Shown one piece after another: positions 35,717-47,813 of a stretch of DNA of 64,000 nucleotides. The DNA is from Hyposmocoma kahamanoa (taxonomy: Eukaryota; Arthropoda; Insecta; Lepidoptera; Cosmopterigidae): the NCBI RefSeq assembly GCF_003589595.1, contig NW_020654810.1, positions 13,162,880 to 13,226,879 of the forward strand, in the 5' to 3' direction. How positions within the stretch are numbered: the stretch's first letter is position 1; each line of letters begins with the position of its first letter. The position numbers and the translations under genes are program-made. The notes below the pieces were generated by a model. That model had not been told where the DNA came from. It did no database searches and saw nothing but the letters and a program-made list of their open reading frames with translations.

Positions 35717-35870
35717 CGGTACCATAAACACCCACACCCGAGATAATATAGAATAGTTAGTTTTTCTATATTGAACTGGCCGAGGATCGAGCACGGGACC
35801 TCAAAAATAGCGACACCATGAAAACCGGTGTGCAAGCTACTTGACCACTGAGACCGCCAAACAAAAATAA
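35717..35870 (-). mobile_element. tRNA-like SINE
   Basis: The minus strand reads GTGGTCAAGTAGCTTGC then, after a long spacer, GTGCTCGATCCTCGG, approximating A and B boxes. A short AT-rich body follows. The boxes are degenerate. Confidence 0.55.
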
Positions 35871-36130
35871 TTACATTATCATTGTTTATAAATCTACGTC
35901 ACTACTCTACAATAATAAAAATATACAAGATGCTAACACATTGAATGATTATATGACTAAAATGTCATTTGCATAGAAGATTGTACAATAAATATGACTA
36001 CACAGGCAGGATCATAAATTTTAAATGAAGGACGTAGCACGATGCACTAATTGTTTGGTCTTCGATATCAGACAAGGGCGGTTGACAAAAGCAATTTTAC
36101 CAAGTAATTATAAATCACTTATAATATAAT

Positions 36131-38205
36131 CGCTACTCTGTGGTTGTGGAAGCACCACTGAGTACGTCCGACAATTGTTTGGTGAAAACTGTATCTGTAT
36201 ACTCCCCACCCGATCAGGGCCCTAGTGGTATGAGACGGGTGTGGCGACACAAGTTAGCAGATTGGGACGAAATACGCCATTTCTTTGCGTCATATCCCTA
36301 GCAGGCGTGCTTTATTTCGGCAGACTCGTCGAGCTGTACTGATGCTGTACTCGAAGCCTTGCGTTTGGGTATGGAGTATTACTTACCATACTCTGATGTA
36401 CGCAATGGACCGCAAGCTCATCCATGGTTTAACGCTGATTGTAGTTGTGCTGAAGCACTTAAACAGTCTGCGTACCAAGCTTGGGCAGATGCTCGACTAC
36501 GCAAAGCTCCGAGCACTCGGAATTTGAAGAAAGCTTTTAATGTCTTATTAGAATACGCCAAGAAGTGCAAAAGCGTATTACGTAGGCCCAAATTCGACCA
36601 TGTGCGCCGAATAAGGGCCAAGCTTTCCTCTTATCCAGCAGGCAACAAATCCTTTTGGTCCCTGGCCAAAGCGGTCGAATCTAAATTTTGTCGCCCATCT
36701 TTGCCACCTCTGCTGAGGCCGGATGGCTCGCTAGCTCATACTGCAGAAGAGAAGGCAAATCTTTTTGCCTCACTTTGCCAGACGTGAACTCTCTGGAAAG
36801 AGCAAAGAGTTGACGTCTGAATGCCGCAGGGAACCTGCCACCTACTTTATCTCAGGCTGGCTGCACTATGGCGCCAGTTCGCATATGCCAAAAAGAGGTA
36901 CTTAGAACTCTGCGAAATCTAGACGTGAATAAAGCTAGCGGACCAGATGGTATTCCAGCAATAACCCTGCGTAACTGGTCGCCTGAGTTGTCTCGTGTTC
37001 TCACACGCCTATGCCGCCTCTCACTTGAGACTGGTGTAATTCCCAGGTCGTGGAAGCTTGCAAAAGTGCAACCTGTGTCGAAAAAGGGAAGCAGAGCTGA
37101 ACCTGTCAACTATAGACCAATCTCCGTCACTTCCATACTCTGCAAGACTATGGAACGTGTACTCAACAACCGTCTCATATCGTACCTTGAAGACAACGAC
37201 CTCCTCAGTGATCGCCAGTACAGATTCCGACGAGGGCGATCTACTGGGGATCTTCTTGTGTATGCTTGTCACATATGGAGCGAGGCTATAAAAATATATG
37301 CTGATGACAGCACAGTTGTATATACGTACTTGACCAATGCAAGGGTCAGTGGAGAGAAAAGTCCAGTCTTGTCGAGAGCCCATGGTTAGCCGTTTAGATT
37401 TGACACTCCAGGAAATCTCCGATTGGGGCAATGCCAATCTTGTCAAATTTAACGCCACCAAAACGCAGGCGTGTCTATTCTTCCTATTATTACTTCCATA
37501 TACCGATAGTCGACTGTCTCCAGCTACTTGGAATTAACCTGTCGTCCAATTTCAACTTCGGAATATACATTGAATCCGTGGGCAAAAATGCAGCAGGGAA
37601 GCTTGGGATCCTTTCCATGGTGAGGCGTTACTTTAAACCGGAACAGTTGTGTCAGCTGTAGCAAGCACAAATCCCGTCGTGGATGGAGTACTGCTGCCTG
37701 CTACCTTTGGGATGGCTCTGCTACATATCAACTGACCACTTTGGATTCAATTGACAACTGTGCCAAGAGGCTTATAGGTGACTCGGAATTAGTGCAGAGG
37801 CGAAGCTGCAGAGCTTTAAACACCGCCATTAAAGTTGCCTGCTTATCGGTATTTTACAGGATATATCACGGAGAATGTGCGATGGAATTACACGATTTCA
37901 TTCCGCCTTCCCCTTTCCATCACCGGGGGACTAGGCGTAGGCTTGGGTTCCACCCCTATGTTGTGGATATTCCAAATATTCGCACGAAGCGTTACGCTTC
38001 CACATTTATATGGCGAACGGCTGTGGAGTGGAATTCCCTGCCTGCAGACTTGTTCCCTGGACGTTATAATTTGGGTCTTTTCAAGGCGAGAGTGAATAGG
38101 CATTATTTAGGTGTGCATGCTCCATCGTCGACTTCATCGTAACTTTCCATCAGGTGAGATGGAGGTCAAATGCGCACTTATATTTTATAAAAAAAAATAA
38201 AAATA
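36131..38205 (+). mobile_element. Jockey-like LINE, 5'-truncated, internally deleted
   Basis: A non-LTR element in plus orientation containing the linker after the APE nuclease, the RT N-terminal part and the C-terminal domain. It ends with CATCAGGTGAGATGGAGGTC and an A-rich tail near 38205. It is the same family as the minus copy at 42.4-45.0 kb. Confidence 0.88.
36180..38142 (+). pseudogene. Jockey-like LINE ORF2 remnant
   Basis: Frames in order carry RLGMEYYLPYSDV, the RT front NKASGPDGIPAITLRN, VSKKGSRAEPVNYRPISVTS and RRGRSTGDLLVYACHIWSEA, then directly IYADDS. About 85 residues around motif A and the PQG motif are missing relative to the minus copy, so the polymerase core is deleted. 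A C-terminal domain (CAKRLIGDSELV, FIPPSPFHHRGTRRRLGFHP, EWNSLPADLFPGRYNLGLFK) ends at 38142. Frameshifts occur at about 36780-36870 and after 37390. Confidence 0.85.
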
Positions 38206-38408
38206 TATTGCATATTATTTACTTAAAACGCGAAATCAGCGCGCATATTATTTAATTGAATGAAATTGCCTTTGAAAATTCACAATGATTCATAAATAAA
38301 GGAGAACATAGGGAAAACAAGGTGTATTATTACACTGTGCTATATGAATGGGACAGTTTTGAACAAGCCTATTGTACTTTTTATTATAATTTATTTTTAG
38401 ATAATGTT

Positions 38409-38710
38409 GTAGTAGCTGTAAAGCTCCTTGTGAAACAGTTCGTCCAGTGAAGGGGGCAACCTTACCGATTTCTGCCGCCAAGCAATAATATGAACATTAC
38501 TGCGATCCGGTTTTGAAGGGGGCTGGTGAAATTACAGGCAAATGGGACTTGTCAACTTATTTATGTCTCACAGTGATGGGCGCAATGGCAGTACCCCTCC
38601 GATCTTTGCGTTTCAAAGCTCTGACTGGCACTGCAACTGTTATGGCTGGCGTGTCGCTTACCACCAGGTCTACGATTGTTCCTGCCGTCACTTGGCATTA
38701 TACAAAAAAA
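38409..38710 (+). mobile_element. SINE (family S1)
   Basis: A near full-length copy ending at TCACTTGGCATTATACAAAAAAA. It heads a cluster of three S1 copies in tandem. Confidence 0.82.
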
Positions 38711-38730
38711 TACGTATTACATTACCCATA

Positions 38731-38872
38731 TAGCAGCAGAACTTATTGTGAAAGAGTTTGTCCAGAGACCTACTCTTTACTTACCTACCTACCTACCTTA
38801 CTTATTTCTGCCGCCAAAAGCAGTAATGTTAGCATTAGTGCATTCCGGTTTTGAAGGGTAAGAGTGCTTTAC
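38731..38872 (+). mobile_element. SINE (family S1), 5' half
   Basis: The copy runs from AGCAGCAGAACTTATTGTGA to the GGTTTTGAAGGG block and is truncated there. It contains a short ACCT repeat (TACCTACCTACCTT). Confidence 0.75.
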
Positions 38873-39182
38873 GTGAAGCATTTTATAAACAACGCAACGA
38901 AAATTAGACAAGTTTTGGTAGTAGAAGAGCTCCTTGTGAAAGAGTTCATCCCAGTAATTCTATTTCTGCCGCCAAGCAGTAAGTGCACTGGTGAAATTAC
39001 AGGTACGCGGGACTTATGTATATCGTACAACTTATGGCTCAGAGTGAGAGACAGACGCAATAGGAGTGCAGCTCAGATCTTTACAATTTAGAGCTGTGGG
39101 TGACACTGCAATGGCTATGGACATGCGTGTCACTTATCACCAGACGCACGACTAATTAGTCCCACTTGATATCATAAAAAAT
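38872..39182 (+). mobile_element. SINE (family S1) with a 5' extension shared with the 47.3-kb copy
   Basis: The S1 body runs from about 38919. The preceding TTACGTGAAGCATTTTATAA .. GCAACGAAAATTAGACAAG recurs before the copy at 47338, so a longer unit has been duplicated. Confidence 0.72.
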
Positions 39183-39610
39183 GTAAACATTTTACAATCC
39201 TATTCTATAATAAATCCTAACTCTAACTAATAAACTCACAGTGTCAAACAAATGTTTTCTGCAATAATTTAAAATCAATACAGTTAAGAATAGATAATAT
39301 CTCATAGTTTCAAGAGCGGTTTTCAAAATTTATCAGTTCGTTACAATCAACGTTTTTCGATCTCAGCCTTTTTGAGAAGCAATTGCCTCTGCGAAAGGAT
39401 AAGCAATGAATAATGTATCGGAAAACTTTACGGCCAACGCTAAGCTTAAGTTTCGGAACTTAGTACAGCACCTGTATATGTATAAAGGTAATTTAATTCA
39501 ATAGGTAACTCTAAAGAAAAACAAGGAGCAACTATACCTCTTTAAATAATTGAGATGTATTTACCTGAATACAATGTCTACCACATAAACATAAAGGCCG
39601 AAATACTCAC
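39183..39610. other. Intron-like sequence left of the 39.6-kb exon
   Basis: No repeat or coding sequence recognised. Confidence 0.4.
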
Positions 39611-39710
39611 TGTCGGCTGTATGAATGTGTGGTGAAGGATTCAGAGCGACGGAATTTTTCAAATCGACTTGTACCTTCAACGGCAATGAGTTAACAACAT
39701 AAAAGCACAT
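39611..39710 (-). CDS. Probable coding exon of an unidentified gene, phase-matched to 17430-17536
   Basis: The acceptor is ATTTTATTTAG|ATGTGC and the donor GCCGACA|GTGAGT. The 100-nt segment is open in one frame and encodes a peptide containing VVNSLPLKVQVDLKNS and NPSPHIHTAD. It leaves in phase 1, which is what the 17430-17536 exon needs, and the junction would read HTAD-R-RFAED. The first codon is ATG but directly follows the acceptor, so it may be internal methionine or the start of a coding exon after a 5' UTR intron. Short length limits certainty. No family is recognised. Confidence 0.45.
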
Positions 39711-40079
39711 CTAAATAAAATATAAATCAAATCTTGGTCTGCTTTTGGATTGTAATGTGCCTTGGATTCCACGTGTTAATTAAGTCAGTCGAAAAGTCCA
39801 TTTTCTCCTTGCGATCTCCAAAATATTTCGCCTTTGATATTCAATAGCTGTTTAGTCTTATTTTACCCTTCTTCGACTAAGCTGTGCCTCTACCACGAGT
39901 TTACTGTGACAGATGTCGCTAGCGACCGCGTAAATTACTTTAACTTCAAAATTTTGTATCACAAATTATACATCGCCAATAGCGGTTACAAGAAGAAACA
40001 ACATTTTGCATACAAACATTTTACGCAGTCGCTAACGATAACTGTCACTGTAATCTCATTGTAAAGGCATTGTTTCCAG

Positions 40080-40505
40080 TTATTTGGATGCTACTGAAGA
40101 GCTGTTAAATAAGATTGAACGGTTGCAAAACGCATAAGGTTTATGTATGGCCTTTGTAAATATAACTCAATCTCACACGTAGTCAGCTCAAGTGGCTTTC
40201 CATATGTCTCCGCAGGAATTTGCACATGTTTCCATTCTCTACAATATTTTACGAAACCCTGTGTCTCCCGGGTATAAAGAGCGTTTCAGCTTTTTCAGGA
40301 CCCAGGATACCCTGTCGGTCTCTCATTACATACCAGTTATTTTTTCCTTTCTTCAATTTCGGTTTCTATTCTCACTCGTTCACAGTTCATGCGGTCAAAT
40401 TTTGGAACACACTTCCAATTACTATTCAGTAAGTAATTCGTTAGCTATTTTCAAAATGAGAATTAAGGAGCATTATTTATCCATTATTCCGTATATTCCT
40501 TAGAT
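40080..40505 (+). pseudogene. LINE ORF2 C-terminal remnant
   Basis: Broken frames carry LLNKIERLQNA, FTVHAVKFWNTLPITIQ and IFKMRIKEHYLSIIP, the usual pattern at the end of non-LTR ORF2 proteins (FW-N-LP then a short F-x-x-K-x-K helix). Several frameshifts are present; the clade is uncertain. Confidence 0.65.
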
Positions 40506-40904
40506 ATTATATTATGAAATTTGTATATATCTCAGTATTTATTATTTTTATAGAAATGTCGGAAATAAAACATTTATGTTATATGGTACATTTTACAATT
40601 AGAGTCGGAACTATTGACAAAGACTAAAGCTAAAGTAAAAAGGTATCTTAGCTAATTGCATAGAAAGCAACTACAGACCGCTCCCTTTTTTATGATACGT
40701 AACTTTAAAAGAAAATTTTACGACTTACCATAGACGTAAAAAATGCAATGGAACTTAGCTAAATTAGTGTGGAATATTGTTTAAACACTATTGTTAAAAT
40801 CACCTACTAACATTTATTACTGAGTAATATTAAAATAGAAGGAAAAAAATAGAACTATTTTTCTTTCAGATTAAAAATTACCTATTTCAGCATCACCCTA
40901 ACTA

Positions 40905-41180
40905 TGATCTGCTAGACACGGGTTTCCTCTTAGGCGAGGGTTTAGGCCATGGTCCGCCACACTGGCCCAATGCGGGTTGGAGATTTCACACGTTTTCTGA
41001 GGGTTGTGAACTTTATTCGATGTGCAGGTTTCAGCACAATGTTTTCCTTCACCAAAAAGCTCATGGTAAAAATTTCAAATTAAATTTCGCTTATAAATTC
41101 CAAAAACTCAGATATTTTAAATCCAAGGTCTCTGCTCGAGAGGCGGTATGTCAAAACATTTTAGGCTACCACGACATATC
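40905..41180 (-). mobile_element. SINE (family S3)
   Basis: GGCCATGGTCCGCCACACTG, TTTTCCTTCACCAAAAAGCT and AGAGGCGGTATGTC..GGCTACCACG match a well-known lepidopteran tRNA-derived SINE in reverse, also present at 54765. The tRNA-like head is degenerate here. Confidence 0.75.
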
Positions 41181-41491
41181 AAAAACGGCACGGTAAAAAT
41201 TATTTATTAACCATAAAAAAGATGATAGCTCTTTTACTGATTTGTCGTCGATCAATATTTGTTTATATCCATAATTCTTGTTAGTATTGTATATAAAGAC
41301 AATTGAAGAATTATTGTGATTAAGACGTTGTCAATTAACCTGTAGTCAATAATCATCTGATTACCGTGTTAAGACCAAATTAGTATAGTACATCAAAACT
41401 TATTATTATTACTTTTCTATTCACATAAATTCAAATAAATAGTCACTTAGATTTCTGTGATTCTGCTACTTCGCACTCTTATTACAGTCAC

Positions 41492-41955
41492 ATCTGCAAA
41501 ATGACAACTTTTCAAGAAAGAAGTTTAAATATTCTACTTAAGAAATTAGTTGATATTTTTTATGCTTAAATAGAAACTTTCATATGATAAAACCACTTTT
41601 GACGTGTGATCACGTGTACCTGGGGTACGAATTAAGATCTCACATTGTATTTTAGAAGCGACTACTTTGTTACTCTCCTGTTAGACACAGCCTCAGCACA
41701 AAGGGACGGCAGTTCATAACGTCTGCAAAATGAAAACTTTTCAAGAAAGAAGTTTAAAGATTCTACTTACGAAATTAGTGATTTTTTTATGCTTAAATAG
41801 GCATTCTTGCAAAGCAAGACTTTCAAATGATAAAACCACTTTTGACGTATGATCACGTGTACCCAGGGAATGAATTAACATTTCACATTGAATTTTGGAA
41901 GCGACTATTTTGTAACTCTCCTGATAGATACCGCCACAGCACAAAGGGACGGCAT
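41492..41955. repeat. Tandem duplication, about 230-bp unit
   Basis: Unit 1 (41492-41712) and unit 2 (41722-41955) share TCTGCAAAATGA-AACTTTTC, AAAACCACTTTTGACGT-TGA, CACGTGTACC and GCACAAAGGGACGGCA. A related trace of the start is at 2455-2500. Confidence 0.78.
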
Positions 41956-42445
41956 AACTTTCTGTGAGAAAATGGAACCTCACTGGGGCTATCAAAATAC
42001 GCAGCTTACATAAAACAACATTATTGCGGTCTGTTATTAGGCAGGGTCAGCCCGATGTCGTAAATCAGTCTGCCCTTCGTTACCATTGTTGTGCTACGGT
42101 ACGGTATTGTAACAACAATGTGTTCGGGTAAAAAGGTGTCTATGTAGGGATATTGAACGTTACAGTCGAAAGCTATGGCAGCATCATTTCTTAAGAAGTC
42201 TGTCCTACTTTCATACTTTACGCATACGACAACTTCGAATTAGGGTAAATAAATACCAAAATATTAAGCAATACGTGCAAAACATGTCTTTACAATCGTT
42301 CCGGAATAAAAGTTTTCAAACATGGTTGACTACTAGCTAGGAAATGCCAAAAGAAAGTGCTAATGTTTAAAAAGGTTGTTTTACTTTCGTTATGGTTTAT
42401 TTTAATAAAGGTCTGTTTTAACAGAGGTGACTTTTCTTTCTTTTT
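41956..42445. other. No gene seen
   Basis: Spacer between the tandem duplication and the Jockey-like LINE tail. Confidence 0.45.
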
Positions 42446-44990
42446 TTTACCTCCATCTCACCTGATGGAAAGTGACGATGAGGTCGACGATGGAGCAAGC
42501 ACACCTAAGGAATGCCTATTCACTTTCGCCTTGAAAGATCCAAGTTATAACGTTCAAGGAAACAAGTCTGCAGGCAGCGAATTCCACTCCATAGCCGTTC
42601 ACCATATAAATGTGGAAGCGTAACGCTTCGTGCGAATCTTTGGAATATCCACAACATAGGGGTGGAACCCAAGCCTACGCCTAGTCCCCCGGTGATGAAA
42701 AGTGGAAGGCGGAATTAAACCGTGTAATTCCATCGCGCACTCTCTGTGATATATTTCATTCCAAGTAGCTGGAGACAGTCGGCTATCGGTATGGACATAT
42801 CACGAAAAATCGGAGTCAGCTCAAAGGGACTCCGTTTTGAAGAATAGACACGCCTGCATTTTGGTAGTTTTAAATTTGACAAGATTGGCATTGCCCCAAT
42901 CGGAGACTGCCTGGAGTGTCAAATCTAAACAACTAACCATGGACTCTCGACAAGACTGGATTTCCTCTCTACTGGCCCTTGCATTGGTCAAGTACCTATC
43001 TACAACTACAACTGTCATCAGCATACGTAATGGTACCTGGAATTAACATATCATTGATATGCAGCAGAACGAGAGTTGCAGACAGTACGGAACCCTGAGG
43101 AACTCCGGTATCTATCGCCATATGTTCGGAAGAGTAGCCTTCTAAGACCACTCGAATCGAACGTTCTGTCAAGAAATCCGAGATCCAATTGCAAAGGTCA
43201 GTGGAAAGGCCATAAGAGGAAAGCTTACTTAAAAGGCTTGCGTGCCAGGCGCTGTCAAAGGCTTTACAAACGGCCACAGACACTGCAATTGCTTCGCCTT
43301 GCTTTTCTATAGCCTCGCTCCATATATGACAGGCATACACAAGAAGATCCCCAGTAGACCGTCCTCGTCGGAATCCGTACTGGCGATCGTTGAGGAGGTC
43401 GTTGTCTTCAAGGTACGATAAAAAACTGGTATTGAGTACACGTTCCATAGTCTTGCAGAGTATGGCAGTGACGGAAATTGGTCTATAGTTGACAGGTTCA
43501 GCTCTGCTTCCCTTTTTTGGCACAGGTTGCACGTTTGCAAGCTTCCACGACCTGGGAACTATACCAGTCTCAAGTGAGAGGAGGTATAGGAGTGTGAGAA
43601 CAGGAGACAACTCAGACGCTCAGTTATGCAGGGCTATTGCTGGAATACCATCTGGTCCGCTAGCTTTATTCACGTCTAGATTTCGCAGAGTTCTAAGTAC
43701 CTCTTTTTGGCGTATGCGAACCGGCGCCATAGTGCAGCCAGCCTGAGGTAAAGTAGGTGGTAGATTCCCTGCGATATCCAGACGCGAACTCTCTGTAAAG
43801 AGTGAGGCAAAGAGATTCGCCTTCTCTTTCGCAGTACGAGCCAGCGAGCCATCCGACCTCAGTAAAGATGGCAAAGATGGGCGACAGAAGTTAGATTCGA
43901 CCGCTTTGGCCAGGGACCAAAAGGATTTGTTGCCTGCTGGATAAGAGGCAAGTTTGGCCCCTATGCGGCGCACATGGTCGAACTTGGCCTTACATAACAC
44001 GCTTGGCGGCCTTATTAAAAGCTTTCTTCAAATTCTGAGTAGTCGGAGCTTTGCGTAGTCGAGCATCTGCCCAAGCTTGGTACTCGGACTGTTTATGTAC
44101 TTCAGCACAACTACAATCAGCGTTAAACCATGGACGAGCTTGGGGTCCATTGGGTACATTAGAGTACGGTATGTAATACTCCATACCCAAACGCGAGACC
44201 TCAACTACAGCATGAGCACAGATCGACGAGTCTCCTAAAGTGAAGCACGCCTGCCAGGGATATGACGCAAAGAAATAGCGTATTTCGTCCCAATCTGCTA
44301 ACTTGTATCGCCACACCCGTCTCATACCACTAGGACCCTGATCGGGTGAGGAGTATACGGATACAGTTTTCACCGGACAATTGTCGAGAGTACCCAGTAT
44401 CCATAACCACAGAGTATCGGTCCGGATTAGTTGTCAGCAGAAGGTCCAAGCAATTAGCCGTATGAGATTCAACATCTGGTATCCTAGTGGCGCACTGACA
44501 AGCTGGGATAGGCTTAGTGTTAACGCAAGTTTACGCGTCTCTCTCCCAGCGTGATCGGTCTTTTGGTATGGTAACAACCATTCTTGATGGTGTGTATTAA
44601 AGTCCCCCAGAATGACTAGTTGCGCCGCTGGGTACCTATGCTGAATATCATCAGACGTCTCACTCTGATATTGGAACAGCTTGATCTTCTCCTGATCTCC
44701 ACTGTGCGATCTGTAAACACAGCAATACACTATTTGTGTAACTCCTGTGTCTACCAGAAGCCACAAAATGGAAAAACTCGGTGCCTCAAGGTTCTTGAGA
44801 CGCTTGACACAGATGTCATCGCGAACGTACACACACCTCGTACTCGTGTACGAGGTACTGTGTAATGTCGTTCAGTGATTTCTCGCAAATAATAGGACAC
44901 TTAGTTCAAGCTTGAAGGGACTCGCATGGCGTCACAGCATGTCGATCACGTGTGCAGAGAACTTTTGTAACCACGGTGATGCCCGGCCCG
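42446..44990 (-). mobile_element. Jockey-like LINE, 5'-truncated, internally deleted
   Basis: The minus-strand copy has its 3' end at CTCCATCTCACCTGATGG (42451) and runs to about 44990. It keeps the reverse-transcriptase core that the plus copy at 36.1 kb has lost. It lacks the segment corresponding to plus-copy 37.53-37.86 kb (junction near 42762). Confidence 0.86.
42821..44880 (-). pseudogene. Jockey-like LINE ORF2 remnant: APE nuclease and reverse transcriptase
   Basis: From 5' to 3' on the minus strand: APE nuclease part (VILGDFNTHHQEW, 44832-44434), the linker (MKTVSVYSSPDQGP.., 44373-43990), then RT (NKASGPDGIPAIALHN; KKGSRAEPVNYRPISVT; YGFRRGRSTGDLL; KAFDSAWHASLL; GVPQGSVL; TYADDS). 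Frameshifts separate these frames near 44400, 44000, 43615 and 43000. Motif A reads VAVCKAFD and lacks the expected first aspartate, so the enzyme would be inactive even if in frame. Confidence 0.87.
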
Positions 44991-45738
44991 CGGAGAAAAG
45001 TAGAAAAAGAAGGATATATATAAATGTTTATTTCAGTAATACAATTAACTTTACATTAACAGTGGATGATACCTACTATTAAGCTTATCAAGCCCATGTC
45101 AGGAGGCACCGCCCATCCATAGCTATAAATGCACAAATGAAGTTATAATTTAGTGTTCAATTTCAATTTTAATTTTTACATTTCCAAACAATCTCGAAAC
45201 AAACAATTCCTTCTTAACTTCTAATATTAAATTTAATTTGAATTCTAAAACGTAAGTATGAGTCATCGAGTATATCGAAATAAGGGCCATATATTCCTGG
45301 TAACACAATAGCGATACAGCTCTTATAAATATCAACTCTCGTTTGCACTTAAATAAAAACAGGCCAACTACTGACCTGTGTGTACGTCTCCGTATATTCC
45401 AAAAAATATTCTGTATCTCTAAAAATGCCATGCTGTTCTATTCGGTAGTGTAGGAAAAACTACAAAACATCTAATTACAAAACAAATGGAATCACATTTC
45501 ATCGTTAATTAAATGTGTAATTTTGCAGTTTTCGTCCATGATAGCAAAGCTCAGCAGGTTCGTGGTCTATTTGAAGTGAAATAGTTGACGACACCCATTG
45601 ACCCCTTTAATTTTTTTGAACTCGGGCTGGCCAATCGGAGCGCAGTTGTCACAGTAATGATATATATGGCAGAATAGTGTTCAAACAAATTAAATGACAT
45701 TTCGTCTCTATTTCTGGTTATATACTCGATGGTATGAG

Positions 45739-45743
<5 letters not shown>
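44991..45743. other. AT-rich, no gene seen
   Basis: Only a chance 93-codon minus frame. Confidence 0.45.
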
Positions 45744-45790
<47 letters not shown>

Positions 45791-45800
45791 NNNNNNNNNN

Positions 45801-45854
<54 letters not shown>

Positions 45855-45920
45855 TGTATGCGCGCGCGCGTGTATGTGTGTGCACGCGAGCGTGCGTGTG
45901 CGTCTGCGTGTGTGTGCCTA
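45744..45920. repeat. TG/CA microsatellite containing an assembly gap
   Basis: A long TG run with ten N at 45791-45800, then degenerate TGTG/GCGC stretches. The true length is unknown. Cys-Val and Thr-His open frames across it are artefacts. Confidence 0.97.
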
Positions 45921-45924
45921 AAAT

Positions 45925-47337
45925 AATATAAGTGTGCAACAAATAAATAAATGTTTATTCATGTAGATCCCGTAGATATGACCCGGTAAACTCTAAAGTA
46001 AGTATGATACGTGATAATGAGATTAAAAGGTGATGGTAATCGTTAATAATGGAAATGAAAACAATAGATAAACTATGAACAGCCCATCAAAACGGGAATA
46101 ATTGATATGGATATTATGATTTTCATTTACATCAAACAAAACTTCTTCAACAAAAGCAGACAAGTAGATATTAAAGTCTTCAAAGACTCAAAAAATACTC
46201 CCTTAATGAACGGAAAACCCGTCTTAGAAGCAAACATCTCTAGGCACTGTAAAGAAATGGAAAGAGCAAAATACGCGAACGACTTCAGACTTTGCAACAA
46301 GTAAATTTTTTGAATGATTCCTTCGTTTCTTTGTGATTTTGGAAAGTTGTAATTTCTGCTTACCGTTGTGAAATGTATGTACCTAGGTATTTGTTATATT
46401 TACGGAGAATAACAATAGCAACATGCACCCTTTAATTTATTAAAGGGGTCGGGTTATTAAATTTCGTTGGCGGCGAAGTTTTAATTAGAGCGTCTATAGA
46501 CCTACTTAATATTCATTCCGGGCTCCCCGCATGTGATAAAAATGAATGATTTAATATCGCTCTTTTCTAAAACTAACAGAACTATGACTCATATTCATTG
46601 CGAATTAAGATAAAAATATAAGGAGTATAATATTGAAGCACGTTTCAAAGTTTTAAGATCATAAGAAAACTTAACGCCACGCCAAGCAAAAATGACAACG
46701 AATAACTTTGTACAGATTTATACGTAGAAATTACTCTTAAAGAAGTTTGAAATTGTTTGTATTTACACATAATTAGAATACATTTCATAATCTCATAGCT
46801 ATGAGTGAAATAACAACATCACTTACATATTAGAACTATAATTTACCAAAATTATTTAAAATTTGCTTAATATTCTAAGTTTTCGAGTTCCATATAAAAT
46901 TAGGTACTACCAACTTCGAGATATTTTCATATATTCTGTATTGCAACTGCAAATAGAGCAGGCGTTCATCTTTTCGTAAGAATACACAGTATTTGAAATG
47001 TGATGATATGGTGTACAGTGTTTTTTAAACAATTTTAGTAATATTATAAATTTATACTTAGTATTAACGTAACTGCGTATAGTATATACTTATAAATATA
47101 TGCTCATCTCTTTATATACTTCAAAAATGGCCAAGAACGAATGGAAGGTCTTCCTTTTCATTGTTCATCATTGAGCATTTAAGTCCTCATCACTCGTAAA
47201 CATAAATTTTATATGTAGAACTACACTAAGGACACATAGTAAATATCAGGTTATTATGAACTCTCAGAAACTATAAACTTTTCGATGATGATTACAGTAA
47301 ATGACCGTTTTCTCTGTATTTACGTTTTTGATATATT
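45925..47337. other. AT-rich; one unassigned 65-codon frame
   Basis: The frame at 46107-46304 (SRQVDIKVFKDSKNTPLMNG, then KEMERAKYANDFRLCNK) is hydrophilic and could be decayed element coding sequence. It is not recognised. Confidence 0.35.
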
Positions 47338-47602
47338 TTACGTGAAACATTTTATAAACAAATTAAACTAAGCAACGAAAATTAGAAAAGTTCTAGTAGT
47401 AGAAGAGCTCCCTGTAAAAATGTTCGTCCAGGTAATTACTGCCACATTAACTATTTCTGCCGCCCAGCTGTAATCTGAGCATTATTGTGTTCCGGTTTTG
47501 AAGGGATAGGATACTGGTGAAATTACAGGCACATGGAACTTATGTCTCAGGGTAAAGGGTGCAGTGGCATTGCCCCACATATCCATCATAAAAATTATGA
47601 GT
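47338..47602 (+). mobile_element. SINE (family S1) with the same 5' extension
   Basis: The 5' extension (TTTTACGTGAAACATTTTAT .. GCAACGAAAATTAG) precedes AGAAGAGCTCCCTG. The S1 body breaks off after CAGTGGCATTGCCCC. Confidence 0.75.
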
Positions 47603-47813
47603 GTTTGAAAGACCGGTTTACTTTTTCGATAAAATATATAAATGACAATTTCTTTTAATTCAATTATAATTCAATTTCAATTATTTCAGATTATTTACTC
47701 GTATATGACTTTTCAGAAAGCTAGCTAATCGATTTATTTTCAGTCTCCGTGAATATAATCGTGTTTGCAAATTTCGCGCTCGGTTAAAATGGTTCTCAAT
47801 CGCCTTCGCCGTC

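Noticed and set aside
45694..45942. Open frames of Cys-Val or Thr-His repeats
   Set aside because: They are translations of a TG/CA microsatellite and run through ten undetermined bases.
46107..46304. 65-codon plus-strand frame
   Set aside because: Lysine-rich and stop-bounded, but no family, splice site or repeat match I can support.
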